NCBI GenBank assembly: GCA_900549105.1
Contig: URND01000149.1
Coordinates: 1 to 6,195 of the forward strand
Source of the DNA: an uncultured Eubacteriales bacterium
Lineage (GTDB): Bacteria; Bacillota; Clostridia; Lachnospirales; Lachnospiraceae
DNA length: 6,195 nt
Direction of reading: 5' to 3'
Under the pieces are notes generated by a model. The model was not told the origin of the DNA. It did not search any database and saw nothing but the letters and a program-made list of their open reading frames with translations. Position 1 is the first letter of the stretch, and each line of letters opens with the position of its first letter. The position numbers were made by a program, and so were the translations under genes. Positions 5,781-6,195 of this stretch are shown in pieces.

Positions 5781-6195
5781 TGAAGAAAAGAATCCTAAGC
5801 CTTTTTTGTTGAAACCAAGCGGAAAAGATTATCTTTGGGGCGGCAGCAGATTGAATGATGATTTTTCAAAAGGTATTGATTTGACGCCATTGGCAGAAAC
5901 CTGGGAATGTTCAACTCACCCGGATGGCCCAAGTACCGTGGCGAGTGGTGTGTTCATCGGGCAGACTTTGGCAGAAGTATTGAAGAACCATCCGGAATAT
6001 CTTGGTACTCATCCGGTGACGGAGGGTGAATTGCCGATATTGATCAAGCTGATTGATGCCAAAAGAGACCTTTCCGTGCAGGTGCATCCAACGGATGATT
6101 ATGCCCATGAGCATGAGCCTGGGCAGCTTGGGAAAACTGAAATGTGGTATGTTCTTGATGCGGCAAAGGATGCAAAGCTGGTATATGGGCTGCAC
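5767..6195 (+). CDS. manA: class I mannose-6-phosphate isomerase, 5' part (cut by window edge)
   Basis: The first 143 residues of a zinc-dependent enzyme that interconverts fructose-6-phosphate and mannose-6-phosphate, the entry to GDP-mannose. The frame is open to the window end. Visible features are KPFLLKPSGKDYLWGGSRL (11-29), LAETWECSTHPDG (42-54), ILIKLIDAKRDLSVQVHPTDD (91-111) and GKTEMWYVL (122-130). Q105, H107 and E125 match three of the four zinc ligands; the last, a His, would lie beyond the window. The N-terminus resembles the short B. subtilis-type ManA. The most likely start is the ATG at 5767, which overlaps the end of manC by 14 bases; a TTG at 5773 is the alternative. No strong ribosome binding site precedes either, so coupling to manC translation is likely. 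The ATG at 5780 is in another frame and stops after ten residues. The start is less certain than the identity. Confidence 0.9.
   Translation, partial: MCLNNEEKNPKPFLLKPSGKDYLWGGSRLNDDFSKGIDLTPLAETWECSTHPDGPSTVASGVFIGQTLAEVLKNHPEYLGTHPVTEGELPILIKLIDAKRDLSVQVHPTDDYAHEHEPGQLGKTEMWYVLDAAKDAKLVYGLH

Noticed and set aside
5911..6195. A minus-strand open frame at the right edge.
   Set aside because: The plus strand here encodes the zinc-site region of ManA with intact motifs; the minus frame shows no family features.
1..6195. CRISPR array, tRNA or rRNA genes, toxin-antitoxin or phage modules.
   Set aside because: No regularly spaced direct repeats, cloverleaf-type sequences or matching protein families were seen on either strand.

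Overview
The window looks like chromosomal DNA from a low-to-moderate GC Firmicute, most likely a gut-type Clostridia/Lachnospiraceae. This is inferred from strong AAGGAGG-type ribosome binding sites, a Rpn-type PD-(D/E)XK nuclease of the kind common in that family, A/T-rich promoters and the style of the protein sequences. No rRNA, tRNA or other taxonomic marker is present, so the assignment is tentative.

The left part (about 1-1180) is accessory DNA read leftwards. It holds a broken C-terminal remnant of an IS256-family transposase (192-377, minus) that has lost an internal block including a catalytic region. Immediately upstream of it on the same strand is an apparently intact Rpn/PDDEXK-type nuclease gene (380-1180, minus). 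The outermost 190 bases hold no gene, only a hairpin and a promoter-like motif.

A divergent intergenic region (1181-1377) separates the nuclease gene from an AraC-family regulator (1378-2283, plus). It contains a 16-bp imperfect inverted repeat that overlaps the -35 element of a candidate araC-type promoter. The regulator ends in a strong intrinsic terminator (2312-2371). A separate candidate promoter follows directly (2377-2405).

The right part is a tightly packed plus-strand operon for GDP-mannose and GDP-L-fucose: gmd (GDP-mannose 4,6-dehydratase), fcl (GDP-L-fucose synthase), a ManC-like mannose-1-phosphate guanylyltransferase with a C-terminal cupin, and the 5' part of a class I mannose-6-phosphate isomerase (manA), cut by the window edge. 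The genes overlap or lie within 14 bases of each other. Together they cover fructose-6-P to mannose-6-P (ManA), mannose-1-P to GDP-mannose (ManC), GDP-mannose to GDP-4-keto-6-deoxymannose (Gmd), and that to GDP-L-fucose (Fcl). Only phosphomannomutase (ManB) is missing; it may lie downstream or elsewhere. The product would feed fucosylated surface polysaccharide or glycoconjugate synthesis.

I see no convincing novel system. The most useful points are the deletion scar in the transposase remnant, the inverted repeat in the divergent regulatory region, the atypical ManC motifs with a possibly redundant isomerase domain next to ManA, and the overlapping manA start.
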